8,844 bases of DNA from Gemmatimonadaceae bacterium (GTDB lineage Bacteria; Gemmatimonadota; Gemmatimonadetes; Gemmatimonadales; Gemmatimonadaceae). A model generated the notes under the pieces. The model searched no databases. It had not been told where the DNA came from and was given only the letters and a program-made list of their open reading frames with translations. Location: the NCBI GenBank assembly GCA_013361745.1, contig JABFXM010000615.1, forward strand, positions 1-8,844, given 5' to 3'. Positions 6,867-8,844 of this stretch are shown piece by piece. Position 1 is the stretch's first letter. Every line of letters begins with the position of its first letter. A program made the translations under genes and the position numbers.

Positions 6867-8844
6867 ATGCCATCGACCACCGCGGGGACGGAAGTGTCCG
6901 CGCTGCGCACGCTCGCCGACCGGATGGGGATCATCGGCGAGTATCGCGACATGACGGGGAAGGAGACGCGCGAGACGAGCGACGAGACGCGCGTCGCCCT
7001 CCTCGCGGCGATGGGGATCGACGCGTCGAGCGAGGAACGGGCGCGCGAGGCGCTGCAGGCGCTCGACGAGCGCGAGCGCGCCGACCTCGTCGCGCCGGCG
7101 CGGGTGGTCGTCCGCGCCGACGACCTCGCGAGCGTGGAGATCGCGATCGCCGTGCGCGCCGGCTCCGGGCCGGTCGGGTGGAAGCTCGCGCTGCACACCG
7201 AGCGCGGCGAGGTGCATCGCGCCGAGGGACGTGACTCGCCCGACGACGACGGTCGCGTCCACGCGAGCATCCCTCACCGCCCCGAGCTCGGCTACCACAC
7301 GGTGCACGTCAACGTCGACGCGGGCGACGGCGAGCGGACGGCGGACCAGTCGCTGATCATCGTGCCCCCGTCGTGCCCATCGCCGGAGGAGGTGCTCGGC
7401 GGGCGACGCGTCTTCGGGATCACGGCGAACCTCTACACCGTGCGCAGCGCGCGGAACTGGGGAGTCGGCGACTTCGGCGATCTCGCGGCATTGCTGCGCT
7501 GGGCCGCGAGCGTCGGCGCGGAGTTCGTCGGGCTGAACCCGCTGCACGCGCTGCGCAACGCCGGCGGCGACATCAGCCCCTACAGCCCGGTGAGCCGGCT
7601 CTTCCGGAACCCGCTCTACATCGACGTCGAAGGCGTGCCGGGGTACGCGCAATCGTCGGCGGTGCGCGAGATCGTGGGCAGCGCGCAGTTCCGCGACGAG
7701 CTGGCGCGCGTGCGCGCGGCGCAGCGCGTCGACTACGGGCGGGTGATGGCGCTCAAGACGCCGGTGCTGCGCGTGCTGCACACGGCGCACCTGCGCGGGC
7801 CCCGTGACCGGAACCCCGAATGGAAGGCGTGGGTCGCGTCGCACGGTGAGGCGCTCGACTGCTTCGCCACCTTCCAGGCGCTGGCCCAGCATCTCGGCCA
7901 CGACGGCGGCACCTCGGGCGGCTGGCGCGACTGGCCGGTGGAGTATCGCGACCCGCGCTCCCCGGCGGTGCGACGTTTCCGCGAGACGCACGAGGAGGAG
8001 ATCGACTACCATCGCTGGCTGCAGTTCCTCATCGACCATCAGCTCGACGAAGCGGCGAAGACGGCCCACGCGGCGGGGATGAAGATCGGACTCTATCAGG
8101 ACCTCGCGATCGGCACGTCGCCCGACGGCAGCGATACCTGGGCGTATCAGGATCTGTTCGTGAAGAAGGCGAGCATCGGCGCTCCTCCCGATCCGTATTC
8201 GGCGACGGGACAGAACTGGGGGCTGCCGCCGATCGATCCGCGCGCGCTCGCGAGACAGCGCTACGGGTACTGGATCAAGCTCGTGCGCTCCTCGCTGCAG
8301 CATGGGGGCGCGTTGCGCATGGACCACGTGATGGGACTCTTCCGGCAGTTCTGGATCCCCGAGGGGAAGTCGGGGAAGGAAGGCGCGTACGTGCGCTTCC
8401 CCTCCGAGGATCTCCTCGGGATCCTCGCGCTGGAGAGCACGCGCGCCAACGCGCTCGTCGTCGGCGAGGATCTCGGTACGGTCCCGGAAGACGTTCCGCC
8501 GGCGATGCGCCGCTGGCATCTACTCTCGTCGAAGGTGTTCTACTTCGAGAAGGACGACGAGCATGGATTCCATCCGGCGGAGAGCTACGCGCCGGAGTCG
8601 CTGGCGACCGCGAACACTCACGACATGCCGACGCTCGCCGGCTTCTGGAGCGGCCGCGACGTCGCGCTCCGGCGCAAGGTCGGGCTGATCGAGGACGACG
8701 CCGGCGAGCAGGATGCGCGGCGGACGCGCGACCGCGAGAAGCGCCAGCTCGTCGAGCGGCTCGCGACCGACGGCCTGCTCGGGCGGAGCGAGGGTGACCC
8801 GCGTCCCGCCGAACTGCGCGGCGCGGTGCACGAGTTCCTATGCC
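6867..8844 (+). CDS. malQ: 4-alpha-glucanotransferase (amylomaltase, MalQ, GH77), 3' end outside window
   Basis: MalQ transfers maltodextrin segments between alpha-1,4-glucans and releases glucose, recycling short chains left by debranching. The frame is open for 659 complete codons to the window edge, with no frameshift found. The N-terminal extension (about residues 1-175, beginning near GIIGEYRDMTGKE) marks the longer E. coli-like form rather than the short Thermus form. The GH77 barrel begins about residue 183 (FGITANLYTVRSARNWGVGD), followed by DISPYSPVSRLFRNPLYIDV. The catalytic residues are nucleophile Asp486 (LRMDHVMGLFRQFWIPEG), acid/base Glu534 (VVGEDLGTVPEDV) and Asp586 (ANTHDMPTLAGFW). 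Judging from family length, the last 50-100 residues are missing. ATG 6867 lies 11 bases after the glgB stop with only a weak ribosome site. GTG 6894, nine codons later and preceded by GGGGA, is an alternative start that would remove only nine residues. Its position after glgX and glgB fits processing of debranched chains. Confidence 0.95.
   Translation, partial: MPSTTAGTEVSALRTLADRMGIIGEYRDMTGKETRETSDETRVALLAAMGIDASSEERAREALQALDERERADLVAPARVVVRADDLASVEIAIAVRAGSGPVGWKLALHTERGEVHRAEGRDSPDDDGRVHASIPHRPELGYHTVHVNVDAGDGERTADQSLIIVPPSCPSPEEVLGGRRVFGITANLYTVRSARNWGVGDFGDLAALLRWAASVGAEFVGLNPLHALRNAGGDISPYSPVSRLFRNPLYIDVEGVPGYAQSSAVREIVGSAQFRDELARVRAAQRVDYGRVMALKTPVLRVLHTAHLRGPRDRNPEWKAWVASHGEALDCFATFQALAQHLGHDGGTSGGWRDWPVEYRDPRSPAVRRFRETHEEEIDYHRWLQFLIDHQLDEAAKTAHAAGMKIGLYQDLAIGTSPDGSDTWAYQDLFVKKASIGAPPDPYSATGQNWGLPPIDPRALARQRYGYWIKLVRSSLQHGGALRMDHVMGLFRQFWIPEGKSGKEGAYVRFPSEDLLGILALESTRANALVVGEDLGTVPEDVPPAMRRWHLLSSKVFYFEKDDEHGFHPAESYAPESLATANTHDMPTLAGFWSGRDVALRRKVGLIEDDAGEQDARRTRDREKRQLVERLATDGLLGRSEGDPRPAELRGAVHEFLC

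Noticed and set aside
7373..8082. Two short plus-strand frames (7373-7807 and 7804-8082) inside malQ
   Set aside because: They lie in other frames of malQ, whose own frame runs intact and carries all the GH77 motifs.
6744..8519. 591-residue open frame on the minus strand opposite malQ
   Set aside because: It is an antisense shadow of malQ, low in complexity and without recognisable motifs.

Overview
This window is a densely packed, single-strand (+) block of alpha-glucan and trehalose metabolism genes from a bacterium with very GC-rich DNA (strong G/C at third codon positions, TTA codons almost absent). Phylum cannot be proved from sequence alone. The gene style, and a heptamer-repeat palindrome of a kind I associate from memory with Gemmatimonadota, Acidobacteriota and similar environmental phyla, make a Gemmatimonadota-like organism my best but weak guess.

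Layout: (1) 1-540, the C-terminal end of a maltokinase (Mak/Pep2 type, possibly the tail of a TreS-maltokinase fusion), open at the left edge. (2) 537-2438, treZ, malto-oligosyltrehalose trehalohydrolase, starting at a GTG that overlaps the maltokinase stop by 4 bases. (3) 2441-4603, glgX/treX, the glycogen-debranching isoamylase-type enzyme, 2 bases after treZ. (4) 4600-6855, glgB, the 1,4-alpha-glucan branching enzyme, overlapping glgX by ATGA. (5) 6867-8844, malQ, 4-alpha-glucanotransferase, 11 bases after glgB and running off the right edge. No gap is longer than 11 bases, and I see no internal promoter or terminator, so this looks like the middle of one long operon.

Together the genes connect glycogen with trehalose. 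GlgB makes the branches and GlgX removes them. MalQ rearranges the released linear maltodextrins. TreZ frees trehalose from maltooligosyl-trehalose, which needs a TreY that is not in the window. Maltokinase makes maltose-1-phosphate, the donor for GlgE-type glucan synthesis. All three catalytic acids of the GH13 or GH77 families are visible in each of the four enzymes.

The enzymes are conventional and I found no new biological system. The least ordinary signals are a 79-base inverted repeat built of 7-base units lying in frame inside treZ, and an 8-mer (CGTTAGGC) that occurs three times, always in the direction of transcription, and contains the only two TTA codons I could find.
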